Positions 7,525 to 16,613 of a stretch of DNA of 64,000 nucleotides are shown in pieces; the first letter of the stretch is position 1, and every line of letters begins with the position of its first letter. The translations under genes and the position numbers were made by a program. The DNA lies in assembly GCF_022815725.1 (NCBI RefSeq), contig NZ_JALGRF010000015.1, positions 102,048 to 166,047 on the forward strand, written 5' to 3'. Below the pieces are notes generated by a model. That model searched no databases. It saw only the letters and a list, made by a program, of their open reading frames with translations, and was not told the DNA's origin. Source of the DNA: Streptomyces sp. APSN-46.1 (GTDB lineage Bacteria; Actinomycetota; Actinomycetes; Streptomycetales; Streptomycetaceae).

Positions 7525-9654
7525 TCAGCCGACTTCGACGCCGTACTCGCGCAGGAGGTCCTCCAGGCCGCCGCGGTAGCCCTTGCCGCCGATGACGAAG
7601 TTCCAGTCGCCGTTGGAGCGGCGCCGGAACGAGCCGAGGACCAGGGCGGTTTCGCCGGCCCGGCCGTCGGAGACCTCCAGCCGGTCGAGTTCCTCCCCGG
7701 CCGCGCCGAGCAGGCGGACGTGCGCGTCGGTGAAGCCGGCCAGATCGGCGTCCGGATTGACCTCCGGGTCGACCGCGGCGACGAGGACCAGGCGGTCGGC
7801 GGCCTGGGGCAGCCCGTCGAAGGCGACCTCCAGAGCGGCCTTGTCGGGGGCCGCGTGCGCGCGGGCCCGCACCGAACCCTCCGGGGTCCGGGGGTTGTTG
7901 AAGAAGACGAAATGGTCCTCGCTCAGCACGCGGTTGCCCTCGCAGACCAGCGCGCACACGTCGAGCGCCACCGAACCCGACCAGGACATGCCGAGCACGT
8001 TGTGGTCCTCGGGCAGGGCCGGGCTTGGATTCGCGTTCGGGGTCGCGATCAGGGTGGGGGTCGGCTCGGCCGCCCGCTGCGCGGGCACCTCGCCGCCGCC
8101 CAGCCGCCCCCGCAGCCCATGCTGCTGCAGCAGTTCCACCAGCTGCGCCCCGGGAACCAACTCCAGCGGCTTGCCGTTGGCAAAGGTGTACGACCCGGGC
8201 CCGAAGGACGAGGTGGTGACCAGCACCCCCTTGTTCGCCCCCGCGTCCTGGACCGTGCCGTACAAGTCCCGTACCGCCGTGGGCGGAACGGTATTGCGGT
8301 AGCGCTTGACCTGCACCACGATCCGCCCGCCCCGGATCGGGGCCGGGTCCAGCGCCTCGACGTCCACCCCGCCGTCGCCCGACCGCTGGGTGGTCACCGC
8401 CTCCATGCCCATCGCCCGGAAGAGCTCTGCCACCAGGTTCTCGAAGGCGATCGGGTCCATCACGAAGAGGTCGGGCTCGTCCTCGTCGTCGCCCGCGTGC
8501 CCGCCGTGGCTGACGACACCGCCCACCTCACCGGGCCGACGGCCGGGGCGCACGGCCGTCAACTGGTCCGGCCGCGCCGACAGCTGCCCGTGCAACCCCT
8601 CCACCAGGCAGTCCACCGCGCTGACCTGCTCCAGCCGCAGCCCCGCGAAGGCGGTACGCGGCGCCGACACCGTGGCGAGTACGAACTGCGCCTCCCGCCC
8701 CGTCACCGGATCGTGGCAGTCCACGAAGCCGTTGACCACGACCGAGTCCAGCACGCCGAACTCGTCCGCCGCGTACAGCTCGCGCACCACCAGCAGCACG
8801 CACTGCGCCAGCAGGTCCCGGTACAGGGCCCGCCGCTCCGTGGCCGGGCGGGGCTTCGTCTTGTCCTGGTCCGTACTCGGCAGGTACTGCACCGACCTGG
8901 CTTCCGGCACCACCCCGTACGCCGGCAGCTCCCAGTCCAGCACCAGCTGGCGCGCCGCCGGGTCGTACGCTGCCGCCACCTGCCTCGGCAGCGCCTCGGG
9001 CCAGACCGTGGAGGAGTAGAGAGCGGCCGAGAAGTACTCCACCGCCGCCTCGGAGTCCCCGGCCCGCAGGGCCCGCGCCAGCTCGGTGAGCCCGCTGTTG
9101 TGCTGCCGGATCCCGGCCAGTTGCTCGGCCGCCCACCGGTCGTACTGCTGCCGGTACTCCGCCAGCTGCCGCTGCCGCTGGGCCTCCGCCGCGTGCGCCG
9201 CCTGCCACGCCTGCGTGTACCGCGCGTGTGCCTCCCGCTCCGCCTGGGCCCGGCGGCCGGAGCCGAGGGTCCAGCCGCCGCTCTGCTGCTGGACCTGCTG
9301 GAACTGTTGGAGCTGCGGCATCGGCACGGGGTGCGCCAGCGTGCCCGGGTCGAAGGGTTCGAGCCGCTCGGACCGGACCAGCGCGGCCGTCCGGAACGCC
9401 GGCGCCCGGCAGCCCGCGGCCAGCAGGCCCCGCAGGCGGGCGGCATCCGCCTCGATCAGCTCGGTCTGCCGCCGTGCCTCGGCCTCGCGGTGCTGCCGGT
9501 AGGCGGCCTGTTGCTCCCGCTGACCCCGGGCCACGTCGCGCTCGTAGGCCCGCTGACGGCGCTCCGCCTCCCGCTGCTGGATCAGCTGCGTCCGCTGCTG
9601 CCGGCGCTGGGCCTCGGCCCAGTCCCCGATCAATCCGCCCGACCGACGACTCAT
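7525..9654 (-). CDS. Mrr-type restriction nuclease / TerD domain fusion protein
   Basis: A 709-residue multidomain protein. Residues about 1-90 are Arg/Gln/Glu-rich and likely form a coiled coil. A central region is of unknown fold. About residues 390-510 form an Mrr-like endonuclease domain with FENLVAELFRAMG, the catalytic SGDGGVDVEA and the QVKRY motif of the PD-(D/E)xK fold. The last roughly 165 residues are a TerD domain with NFVIGGKGYRGG near the end. The ATG at 9654 begins at SRRSGG; a short upstream extension is less likely. Nuclease plus TerD in one chain suggests a stress or phage-response role, because TerD proteins are linked to tellurite, phage and chemical stress systems. No methylase is encoded nearby, so a classical restriction-modification role is unlikely. 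Confidence 0.8.
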   Translation of the reverse strand: MSRRSGGLIGDWAEAQRRQQRTQLIQQREAERRQRAYERDVARGQREQQAAYRQHREAEARRQTELIEADAARLRGLLAAGCRAPAFRTAALVRSERLEPFDPGTLAHPVPMPQLQQFQQVQQQSGGWTLGSGRRAQAEREAHARYTQAWQAAHAAEAQRQRQLAEYRQQYDRWAAEQLAGIRQHNSGLTELARALRAGDSEAAVEYFSAALYSSTVWPEALPRQVAAAYDPAARQLVLDWELPAYGVVPEARSVQYLPSTDQDKTKPRPATERRALYRDLLAQCVLLVVRELYAADEFGVLDSVVVNGFVDCHDPVTGREAQFVLATVSAPRTAFAGLRLEQVSAVDCLVEGLHGQLSARPDQLTAVRPGRRPGEVGGVVSHGGHAGDDEDEPDLFVMDPIAFENLVAELFRAMGMEAVTTQRSGDGGVDVEALDPAPIRGGRIVVQVKRYRNTVPPTAVRDLYGTVQDAGANKGVLVTTSSFGPGSYTFANGKPLELVPGAQLVELLQQHGLRGRLGGGEVPAQRAAEPTPTLIATPNANPSPALPEDHNVLGMSWSGSVALDVCALVCEGNRVLSEDHFVFFNNPRTPEGSVRARAHAAPDKAALEVAFDGLPQAADRLVLVAAVDPEVNPDADLAGFTDAHVRLLGAAGEELDRLEVSDGRAGETALVLGSFRRRSNGDWNFVIGGKGYRGGLEDLLREYGVEVG

Positions 9655-9702
9655 CAGCTGTGTACTCCCCCCACCAACACCAAGAGGGAAAACACTAGTC
9701 GC

Positions 9703-9744
9703 CATTCAGGTGGTACGTCCCCCGTTGGGCGTACCACCTGAATG
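9703..9744 (-). terminator. Perfect 15-bp inverted repeat, probable terminator of parC
   Basis: CATTCAGGTGGTACG (9703-9717) and its exact complement (9730-9744) flank a 12-nt loop. The repeat lies between the parC stop and the start of the downstream minus-strand gene. It could end parC transcription as a U-tract-free terminator. It is less GC-rich than usual for such hairpins here, so an operator upstream of the Mrr-TerD gene is the alternative. Confidence 0.6.
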
Positions 9745-9752
9745 CCGTCGTA

Positions 9753-9780
9753 CGTCCTACAGCGCGCGTCCTACAGCGCG
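9753..9780. repeat. Tandem 14-bp duplication at the parC stop codon
   Basis: CGTCCTACAGCGCG occurs twice in direct succession (9753-9766 and 9767-9780). The second copy contains the parC stop codon and the codons just before it; the first copy repeats this stretch just downstream of the gene. This looks like a recent slippage duplication without effect on the protein. Confidence 0.7.
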
Positions 9781-12227
9781 GCTCCCGCCAACGCCGCGAC
9801 GGCGGCGGGCAGCGGGGTCCCCGAGCCGTCCCGGCGCGGGTCCACGGCGGGCAGCTCGGCCGGAGTGCCGTTCGCGGCGGCCGCGCGGACCGGGGTGTTC
9901 CCGGCCCAGGCCAGCACCAGCAGGTCCTCACCCTTGAGGAACCGCTGGCAGCGCACCCCGCCGGTGGCCCGGCCCTTGCGCGGGTACTGGTCGAACGGGG
10001 TCAGCTTCCCGGACAGCACCGAGTCGTCGAGCGTCCCCTGCGAGCCCGCCACCGTGAACACCAGTGCGTCCCGGGCCGGGTCCACCGCCGAGAAGTGGAT
10101 CACCTTGGCGTTGTCGGAGAGCTTGATGCCCGCCATGCCGCCCGCCGGGCGGCCCTGCGGGCGCACCTGGCTCGCCGGGTAGCGCAGCAGCTGGGCGTCG
10201 TCGGTGAGGAAGACCAGGTCCTCCTCACCCGTCCGCAGCTCGACCGCGCCGACGATCCGGTCGCCGTCCTTGAGGGTGATGACCTCCAGCTCGTCCTTGT
10301 TCGCCGGGTAGTCCGGCACGACGCGCTTGACCACGCCCTGCTCGGTGCCCAGGGCCAGGCCCTGAGAGGACTCGTCCAGCGAGGTCAGGCAGATCACCTT
10401 CTCGTCCGCCTCCAGCCCCGAGATGAACTCCGAGACCGGGGCGCCGCCCGCCAGGTTCGGCGCGGCATGGGTGTCCGGCAGCTGCGGCAGGTCGATCACC
10501 GCGAGCCGCAGCAGCCTCCCGTACGAGGTGACCACTCCGACTTCGGCCCGGGCCGTCGCCGCGACCTGCGAGACGATCAGGTCGTGCTTCGCGCGGGAGC
10601 CGCCCTCCGTCTCGGGCAGGGGTTCGCCGGTCACGGTGCGCGCCAGCAGGCCCGTGGAGGACAGCAGCACCCGGCACGGGTCGTCCGCGACCTCCAGCGG
10701 AACCGCCCCGACCGCCGTAGCCGCCGACTCCAGCAGGACCGTGCGCCGCTCGGTGCCGAACTTCTTCGCGACGGCCGCCAGCTCCGAGGAGACCAGCTTG
10801 CGCAGCTCGGTGTCGGACTCCAGGATCCCGGTCAGCTCGTCGATCTCGCCGTTCAGCCGGTCGCGCTCGGACTCCAGCTCGATCCGGTCGAAGCGGGTGA
10901 GCCGGCGCAGCGGGGTGTCCAGGATGTACTGGGTCTGGATCTCGCTCAGCGAGAAGTGCTCGATCAGCCGCTCCTTGGCCTGCGCGGAGTTGTCGCTGTC
11001 CCGGATGAGGCGGATGACCTCGTCGATGTCGAGCAGAGCCACGAGCAGGCCCTCGACCAGGTGCAGCCGGTCGCGGCGCTTGCTCCGGCGGAACTCGCTG
11101 CGCCGCCGCACGACCTCGAAGCGGTGGTCGAGGTAGACCTCCAGCAGCTCCTTGAGGCCGAGCGTCAGCGGCTGCCCGTCGACCAGCGCGACGTTGTTGA
11201 TGCCGAAGGACTCCTCCATCGGCGTCAGCTTGTAGAGCTGCTCCAGCACGGCCTCCGGGTGGAAGCCGTTCTTGATCTCGATGACCAGGCGCAGACCGTG
11301 CGAGCGGTCGGTGAGGTCCTTGACGTCGGCGATGCCCTGGAGCTTCTTCGAGCCGACGAGGTCCTTGATCTTCGCGATGACCTTCTCGGGGCCGACCGTG
11401 AAGGGCAGTTCGGTGACGACCAGGCCCTTGCGGCGCGCCGTCACGGTCTCCACCGTCACCGTCGCGCGGATCTTGAAGGTGCCGCGGCCGTTCTCGTAGG
11501 CGTCCTTGATCCCGGACAGGCCGACAATCCGGCCGCCCGTGGGCAGGTCGGGACCCGGTACGAAGCGCATCAGCGCCTCCAGGTCCGCCTGCGGGTACCG
11601 GATCAGGTGCCGGGCGGCCGCGATGACCTCCCCCAGGTTGTGCGGGGGCATGTTGGTGGCCATGCCGACCGCGATCCCGGAGGCGCCGTTGACCAGCAGG
11701 TTCGGGTACGCGGCGGGCAGCGCCACCGGCTCCCGCTCCTGGCCGTCGTAGTTGGCGGTGAAATCGACGGTGTCCTCGTCGATCGACTCCGTCATCAGCG
11801 ACGTGGCGTCGGCCATCTTGCACTCGGTGTACCGCATCGCGGCCGGCGGGTCGTCGTTGCCGAGCGAGCCGAAGTTGCCGTGGCCGTCGACCAGCGGCAG
11901 CCGCATCGAGAAGGGCTGGGCCATGCGCACGAGGGCGTCGTAGATCGACGCGTCACCGTGCGGGTGCAGCTTGCCCATGACCTCGCCGACGACGCGGGCG
12001 CACTTCACGTAGCCGCGGTCGGGGCGCAGGCCCATCTCGTTCATCTGGTAGACGATGCGCCGGTGCACCGGCTTCATGCCGTCCCGGGCGTCCGGCAGGG
12101 CCCGGGAGTAGATCACCGAGTACGCGTACTCGAGGAAGGAGCCCTGCATTTCGTCGACGACGTCGATGTCGAGGATCTTCTCCTCGAAATCCTCCGGCGG
12201 CGGGGTCTTCGTGCTGCGGCGGGCCAT
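9771..12227 (-). CDS. parC: DNA topoisomerase IV subunit A
   Basis: An 818-residue type IIA topoisomerase A subunit, which together with ParE decatenates daughter chromosomes. The breakage-reunion domain carries the active-site tyrosine at residue 133 in AAMRYTECKM, preceded by the quinolone-resistance region (HPHGDASIYDALVRMAQ). The C-terminal half is a degenerate beta-pinwheel, as expected for ParC rather than GyrA. The ATG at 12227 is followed by ARRSTKTPPPEDF, a normal Streptomyces N terminus for this protein. The gene is separate from any gyrB/gyrA pair, and its position near the M16 peptidases and ptsH supports ParC over GyrA. Confidence 0.93.
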   Translation of the reverse strand: MARRSTKTPPPEDFEEKILDIDVVDEMQGSFLEYAYSVIYSRALPDARDGMKPVHRRIVYQMNEMGLRPDRGYVKCARVVGEVMGKLHPHGDASIYDALVRMAQPFSMRLPLVDGHGNFGSLGNDDPPAAMRYTECKMADATSLMTESIDEDTVDFTANYDGQEREPVALPAAYPNLLVNGASGIAVGMATNMPPHNLGEVIAAARHLIRYPQADLEALMRFVPGPDLPTGGRIVGLSGIKDAYENGRGTFKIRATVTVETVTARRKGLVVTELPFTVGPEKVIAKIKDLVGSKKLQGIADVKDLTDRSHGLRLVIEIKNGFHPEAVLEQLYKLTPMEESFGINNVALVDGQPLTLGLKELLEVYLDHRFEVVRRRSEFRRSKRRDRLHLVEGLLVALLDIDEVIRLIRDSDNSAQAKERLIEHFSLSEIQTQYILDTPLRRLTRFDRIELESERDRLNGEIDELTGILESDTELRKLVSSELAAVAKKFGTERRTVLLESAATAVGAVPLEVADDPCRVLLSSTGLLARTVTGEPLPETEGGSRAKHDLIVSQVAATARAEVGVVTSYGRLLRLAVIDLPQLPDTHAAPNLAGGAPVSEFISGLEADEKVICLTSLDESSQGLALGTEQGVVKRVVPDYPANKDELEVITLKDGDRIVGAVELRTGEEDLVFLTDDAQLLRYPASQVRPQGRPAGGMAGIKLSDNAKVIHFSAVDPARDALVFTVAGSQGTLDDSVLSGKLTPFDQYPRKGRATGGVRCQRFLKGEDLLVLAWAGNTPVRAAAANGTPAELPAVDPRRDGSGTPLPAAVAALAGAAL

Positions 12228-12367
12228 CGCTGCGCGGCTCCTTAACCAAGAAAGGGTGTGCTGGGGGTCTGGCGTGTTCTGGCGGGCGTACGGACGGGTC
12301 AGACTCGGTTGACGCGGACCATTGTGGCCCGAGGCACCGACAACGCCGACTCCGACCCCAGGGGGTC

Positions 12368-12388
12368 CCCCCGGACGGAGTCCGGGGG
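12368..12388. repeat. Small GC-rich hairpin of the Streptomyces intergenic type
   Basis: CCCCCGGAC-GGA-GTCCGGGGG forms a tight hairpin in the 250-bp gap between divergent parC and the M16 peptidase gene. Very similar short hairpins are scattered through Streptomyces intergenic regions. Its position between divergent genes argues against a simple terminator. The rest of the gap holds only presumed promoters. Confidence 0.5.
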
Positions 12389-12477
12389 AGAGGCCCGGGA
12401 ACTTCTACGGGCGTCGGCGCGCTTGCATACAGTGGCAGGTCTGACAGAAATCTCTACATCGCGATCGAAGGGACCAC

Positions 12478-13839
12478 ATGCCCATGGGTCACACGGCCAC
12501 AGCCCAGGCCGGCTCCGGCGGCCTGACAGCGACCGAGCACCGGCTGGCCAACGGCCTGCGCGTGGTGCTCTCCGAGGACCACCTGACCCCGGTCGCCGCG
12601 GTCTGCCTCTGGTACGACGTCGGCTCGCGCCATGAGGTCAAGGAGCGAACCGGCCTGGCTCACCTCTTCGAGCACCTGATGTTCCAGGGCTCGGCGAGCG
12701 TACCGGGCAACGGACACTTCGAGCTCGTCCAGGGTGCCGGCGGTTCGCTGAACGGCACCACGAGCTTCGAGCGCACCAACTATTTCGAGACCATGCCCGC
12801 CCACCAGCTGGAGCTCGCGCTGTGGCTGGAGGCGGACCGGATGGGCTCGCTGCTCGTCGCCCTGGACGACGAGTCGATGGAGAACCAGCGCGACGTCGTC
12901 AAGAACGAGCGCCGCCAGCGGTACGACAACGTGCCGTACGGCACGGCGTTCGAGAAGCTGACCGCCCTCGCCTACCCCGAGGGCCACCCGTACCACCACA
13001 CCCCGATCGGCTCGATGGCCGACCTGGACGCGGCCTCGCTGGAGGACGCGCGCAACTTCTTCCGTACGTACTACGCGCCCAACAACGCGGTGCTGTCGGT
13101 CGTCGGCGACATCGATCCCGAGCAGACGCTCGCCTGGATCGAGAAGTACTTCGGCTCGATCCCGTCGCACGACGGCAAGCAGCCGCCGCGTGACGGCTCG
13201 CTGCCGGAGATCATGGGGCAGCAGCTCCGCGAGGAGATCGTCGAGAAGGTCCCGGCGCGTGCCCTGATGGCCGCCTACCGGCTCCCGCACGACGGCACCC
13301 GCGAGTGCGACGCCGCCGACGTGGCGCTGACCGTCCTGGGCGGCGGCGAGTCGTCCCGGCTGCACAACCGCCTGGTACGCCGTGACCAGACGGCCGTCGC
13401 GGCCGGCTTCGGCATGCTGCGGCTGGCCGGTGCCCCCTCGCTGGGCTGGCTCGACGTCAAGACCTCCGGCGGCGTCGAGGTCCCCGACATCGAGGCGGCC
13501 GTGGACGAGGAGCTCGCCCGGTTCGCGGCCGAGGGCCCCACCGCCGAGGAGATGGAGCGCGCCCAGGCGCAGCTGGAGCGGGAGTGGCTCGACCGGCTGA
13601 GCACGGTCGCCGGCCGCGCCGACGAACTGTGCCGCTTCGCGGTGCTGTTCGGCGACCCGCAGCTCGCCCTGACCGCCGTCAAGCGGGTCCTCGACATCAC
13701 CGCCGAGGAGGTCCAGGCCGTGGCCGCGGCCCGACTGCGCCCGGACAACCGGGCGGTGCTGGTGTACGAGCCGATCGCGGCCCCGGAGGCCGCCGAGGCA
13801 GCGGCCGAGAACGACGAGAGCGAGGGGGCGGAGCAGTGA
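12478..13839 (+). CDS. M16 family zinc peptidase, catalytic subunit
   Basis: A 453-residue M16 (pitrilysin/processing peptidase) family protein. It has the inverted zinc site HLFEH at residues 62-66 and the downstream glutamate region VVKNERRQRYDN that supplies the third ligand. No signal peptide is visible, so it is probably cytoplasmic. The gene overlaps the next one by 4 bp (GTGA), and the second protein is a related subunit lacking the zinc site. M16B proteins commonly work as such heterodimers, with one catalytic and one substrate-binding chain. The natural substrate is unknown. Confidence 0.9.
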   Translation: MPMGHTATAQAGSGGLTATEHRLANGLRVVLSEDHLTPVAAVCLWYDVGSRHEVKERTGLAHLFEHLMFQGSASVPGNGHFELVQGAGGSLNGTTSFERTNYFETMPAHQLELALWLEADRMGSLLVALDDESMENQRDVVKNERRQRYDNVPYGTAFEKLTALAYPEGHPYHHTPIGSMADLDAASLEDARNFFRTYYAPNNAVLSVVGDIDPEQTLAWIEKYFGSIPSHDGKQPPRDGSLPEIMGQQLREEIVEKVPARALMAAYRLPHDGTRECDAADVALTVLGGGESSRLHNRLVRRDQTAVAAGFGMLRLAGAPSLGWLDVKTSGGVEVPDIEAAVDEELARFAAEGPTAEEMERAQAQLEREWLDRLSTVAGRADELCRFAVLFGDPQLALTAVKRVLDITAEEVQAVAAARLRPDNRAVLVYEPIAAPEAAEAAAENDESEGAEQ

Positions 13840-15227
13840 GCGACACCGCAGCCGTCACGATGACCTTCCACCCGCGGCCGCAGGCGGGCGAGGCCAAACC
13901 GTGGGCCTTCCCGGCCCCCGAGCGCGGTGCGCTCAGCAACGGCCTGACCCTGCTGCGCTGCCACCGCCCCGGCCAGCAGATCATCGCGGTCGAGATCAAC
14001 CTCGCCGCGCCGCTGGACGCCGAGCCCGAGGGCCTGGACGGCGTGGCCACCATCATGGCCCGCGCCCTGTCCGAGGGCACCGACAAGCACTCCGCCGAGG
14101 AGTTCGCGGCCGAGCTGGAGCGTTGCGGCGCCACCCTCGACGCGCACGCCGACCACCCGGGCATCCGGGTCTCGCTGGAGGTGCCGGCCTCCCGGCTGGC
14201 CAAGGCCCTCGGCCTGATCGCCGACGCGCTGCGCGCGCCCGCCTTCGCCGACAGCGAGATCGACCGGCTGGTGCGCAACCGGCTCGACGAGATCCCGCAC
14301 GAGCTGGCCAATCCGCAGCGCCGCGCCGCCAAGCAGCTCTCCAAGGAGCTGTTCCCGGCCGACGTGCGGATGTCCCGCCCGCGCCAGGGCACGGAGGACA
14401 CGGTCGCCCGTATCGACTCCGCGGCCGTACGCGCCTTCTACGAGGCCCACGTGCGCCCCGCCACCGCCACCGCGGTGGTCGTCGGCGACCTGACCGGCAT
14501 CGACCTGGACGCCATCCTCGCGGACACCCTGGACACCTGGACCGGCAACGGCGCCGAGGCGCTCCCGGTCGCGCCGGTCACCGCCGACGACACCGGCCGC
14601 GTGGTCATCGTGGACCGGCCCGGCGCCGTCCAGACGCAGCTGCTGATCGGCCGTATCGGGGCGGACCGGCACGACCGCGTCTGGGCGGCCCAGGTGCTCG
14701 GCACGTACTGCCTCGGCGGCACCCTGACCTCCCGTCTGGACAAGGTGCTGCGCGAGGAGAAGGGGTACACGTACGGCGTGCGCGCCTTCGGCCAGGTGCT
14801 GCGTTCCACGGCGGACGGCAAGGGTGCCTCGATGCTCGCCATCAGCGGCTCGGTGGACACCCCCAACACCGGCCCGGCGCTGGAGGACCTCTGGAAGGTG
14901 CTGCGCACCCTCGCGGAGGGCGGTCTGACCGATGCCGAACGGGACGTGGCGGTGCAGAACTTGGTGGGCGTGGCCCCGCTGAAGTTCGAGACGGCGGCCT
15001 CCGTCGCGGGCACGCTCGCCGACCAGGTCGAGCAGGAGCTGCCGGACGACTACCAGGCGCGGTTGTACGCGCAGCTCGCCGAAACCGGCACCGTGGAGGC
15101 GACTTCGGCCGTCGTCAACGCGTTTCCGGTGGACCGGCTGGTCACGATCCTGGTGGGTGACGCGGCGGAGATCGAGGAACCGGTCCGCGCCCTCGGGATC
15201 GGCGATGTCACGGTGGTCGCCAACTAG
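13836..15227 (+). CDS. M16 family peptidase-like protein, non-catalytic partner
   Basis: A 463-residue M16 homologue starting at a GTG that overlaps the stop of the catalytic subunit gene. Where HxxEH should be, the sequence reads GVATIMARALSEGTDK, so the zinc ligands are missing. The C-terminal half keeps the family-type glycine-rich and aromatic region (REEKGYTYGVRAFG), which helps hold substrate in two-chain M16B enzymes. Co-translation and the lost zinc site together indicate an obligate partner of the upstream peptidase. This division of labour is well known for bacterial M16B pairs. Confidence 0.87.
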   Translation: MSDTAAVTMTFHPRPQAGEAKPWAFPAPERGALSNGLTLLRCHRPGQQIIAVEINLAAPLDAEPEGLDGVATIMARALSEGTDKHSAEEFAAELERCGATLDAHADHPGIRVSLEVPASRLAKALGLIADALRAPAFADSEIDRLVRNRLDEIPHELANPQRRAAKQLSKELFPADVRMSRPRQGTEDTVARIDSAAVRAFYEAHVRPATATAVVVGDLTGIDLDAILADTLDTWTGNGAEALPVAPVTADDTGRVVIVDRPGAVQTQLLIGRIGADRHDRVWAAQVLGTYCLGGTLTSRLDKVLREEKGYTYGVRAFGQVLRSTADGKGASMLAISGSVDTPNTGPALEDLWKVLRTLAEGGLTDAERDVAVQNLVGVAPLKFETAASVAGTLADQVEQELPDDYQARLYAQLAETGTVEATSAVVNAFPVDRLVTILVGDAAEIEEPVRALGIGDVTVVAN

Positions 15228-15272
15228 GCACCGACCAGGCTGATTCGGAAGCGTTTCCGAAGCGTTTCCGAA

Positions 15273-15303
15273 GGGGCTCCGGCGGCTTGTCCGCCGGGGC
15301 CCC
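15273..15303 (+). terminator. Strong hairpin terminator after the M16 pair
   Basis: GGGGCTCCGGCGG / CCGCCGGGGCCCC form a GC-rich stem with a 5-nt loop 46 bp after the second M16 stop. It is preceded at 15246-15272 by repeated AAGCGTTTCCGA units, which are partly self-complementary. Confidence 0.75.
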
Positions 15304-15450
15304 TTATGTCTGTTTGGTGGCGAGGTTGCTCGTATGTGATGTGGCGTACGCAACAAAAGCCCGAGTCTGTTTGGTGATTGCCTGATGATCCGCCTAGCGT
15401 CGGGCGTGCTGTTCGTCAGTTGTACCCGCCGCATCCGCGGCACCGGACAG

Positions 15451-15590
15451 CGATCGCCGAGTCCCCGTCAGGCGCGAGCCTGGGGAGCCGGGGACCCACA
15501 TGCGTCCCTGGGGTGAATCGGACCGCCTCGCAAGAGGGGCCCGTAGGAGACCTTCCTGCTCCGAACCCGTCAGCTAACCCGGTAGGCGAG
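15451..15590 (+). promoter_or_regulatory. ydaO-type cyclic-di-AMP riboswitch
   Basis: The leader of the M23 peptidase gene contains the conserved blocks of the ydaO/yuaA riboswitch in order: CGATCGCCGAGTCCCCGTCA, a GGGGAGCCGGGGACCCA stretch, GGGGTGAATCGG, and near the 3' end CCGAACCCGTCAGCTAACC followed by GGTAGGCG. In actinobacteria these elements sit before cell-wall hydrolase genes and turn expression off when c-di-AMP is high. The boundaries are by eye. The surrounding 388-bp gap otherwise holds the terminator at 15273 and a presumed promoter around 15310-15400. Confidence 0.88.
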
Positions 15591-15615
15591 AGGGAAGGAA
15601 AGGATCAGCCCCTTC

Positions 15616-16413
15616 ATGGCGTTTGGCAGTCGTGCCGCCGGCAAGCACCGTGGTTCCAGCCGTCTGAGCCGCAAGACCGCCGGCTACGCCGGCATCGCAG
15701 CCCTCGCCACCACCGGTGTCGTCGGCTCCATCGCCGCCCCCGCGTTCGCCGCGGACGGCAATGGCCCCTCCATGGAAGACACCGGCAGCCTCAAGGCCGT
15801 TGTCGTCGCGGACGAACTCCAGGGCGAGATCGAGGCCCAGGCCGAATCCCAGCAGCGTGCCGCCGAGGCCACCGCCGCGATGGCGCAGGCCGAGGCCGAC
15901 GCGAAGCAGCAGGCCTCCGAGGCCAAGCGCGCGGCCGAGGCGAAGGCGAAGGCCGAGCGTGACGCCGCCGAGCGCGCGGCCCGGGAGGAGGAGCGCAAGC
16001 GCCTCAACACCTTCGTGACCCCGCTGGACGACTCGTACGTCAGCACCCAGTACGGCGCGGGCGGCGGCATGTGGTCCTCCGGCACCCACACCGGCATCGA
16101 CTTCCACGCGGCCTCCGGCACCTCGGTGCGCGCGGTGGGCGCGGGCACCGTCGTCGAGGCGGGCTGGGGCGGCGCCTACGGCAACAACGTCGTCATCAAG
16201 CACAACGACGGCACGTACACCCAGTACGCCCACATGTCCTCGCTGAGCGTCTCCGCCGGCCAGCAGGTCACCCCGGGCCAGCAGATCGGCCTGTCGGGCT
16301 CGACCGGCAACTCCAGCGGCCCGCACCTGCACTTCGAGGCCCGCGCCGGCTCCCAGTACGGCTCGGACATCGACCCGGTCGCGTACCTGCGCTCGCACAA
16401 CGTCAGCCTCTGA
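15616..16413 (+). CDS. Secreted M23 peptidase (LytM-type cell wall hydrolase)
   Basis: A 265-residue exported protein. The N terminus is basic, followed by a hydrophobic stretch and the signal cleavage region APAFAADG. Residues about 65-130 are Ala/Glu/Lys-rich and form a coiled coil. The C-terminal M23 domain shows the zinc-binding motifs HTGIDFHA and HLHF plus YAHMSS. It should cut peptide cross-links in the cell wall. The riboswitch in the leader places it under c-di-AMP control, as expected for hydrolases coupled to osmotic and wall state. A strong terminator follows 48 bp after the stop. Confidence 0.92.
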   Translation: MAFGSRAAGKHRGSSRLSRKTAGYAGIAALATTGVVGSIAAPAFAADGNGPSMEDTGSLKAVVVADELQGEIEAQAESQQRAAEATAAMAQAEADAKQQASEAKRAAEAKAKAERDAAERAAREEERKRLNTFVTPLDDSYVSTQYGAGGGMWSSGTHTGIDFHAASGTSVRAVGAGTVVEAGWGGAYGNNVVIKHNDGTYTQYAHMSSLSVSAGQQVTPGQQIGLSGSTGNSSGPHLHFEARAGSQYGSDIDPVAYLRSHNVSL

Positions 16414-16461
16414 CCCGCGTACCGCGCCAGCGGCACACACCGCGGCACACACCGCTTCGCT

Positions 16462-16492
16462 GAAGACCCCGGCTCACCGAGCCGGGGTCTTC
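16462..16492 (+). terminator. Terminator of the M23 peptidase gene
   Basis: GAAGACCCCGGCTC-ACC-GAGCCGGGGTCTTC is a perfect 14-bp stem with a 3-nt loop, followed by TTCGTATGG. It would end transcription of the upstream gene. Confidence 0.85.
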
Positions 16493-16565
16493 TTCGTATG
16501 GCAAATATTTCGAATATCCGGCCGTCCTCGGAAAATATCGTGTGTTGCAATAGAGTCGCAGCACG

Positions 16566-16592
16566 GTAGTCGGTAGTTGATGGTCGGTAGTC
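16566..16592. promoter_or_regulatory. Direct GGTAGT-type repeats upstream of the GntR gene
   Basis: The stretch just before the GntR gene contains CGGTAGTCGGTAGTTGATGG and another GGTAGTCGG, giving closely spaced direct repeats in an otherwise AT-enriched promoter region (about 16500-16560). They lie 20-50 bp before the start codon and may be an autoregulatory site. The assignment is tentative. Confidence 0.35.
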
Positions 16593-16613
16593 GGAATTGG
16601 CGGAGGTCCGGTC

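Noticed and set aside
7525..9654. Type IV restriction enzyme or tellurite resistance operon
   Set aside because: No other restriction or ter genes are nearby; only the single fused protein is present, so neither full system is supported.
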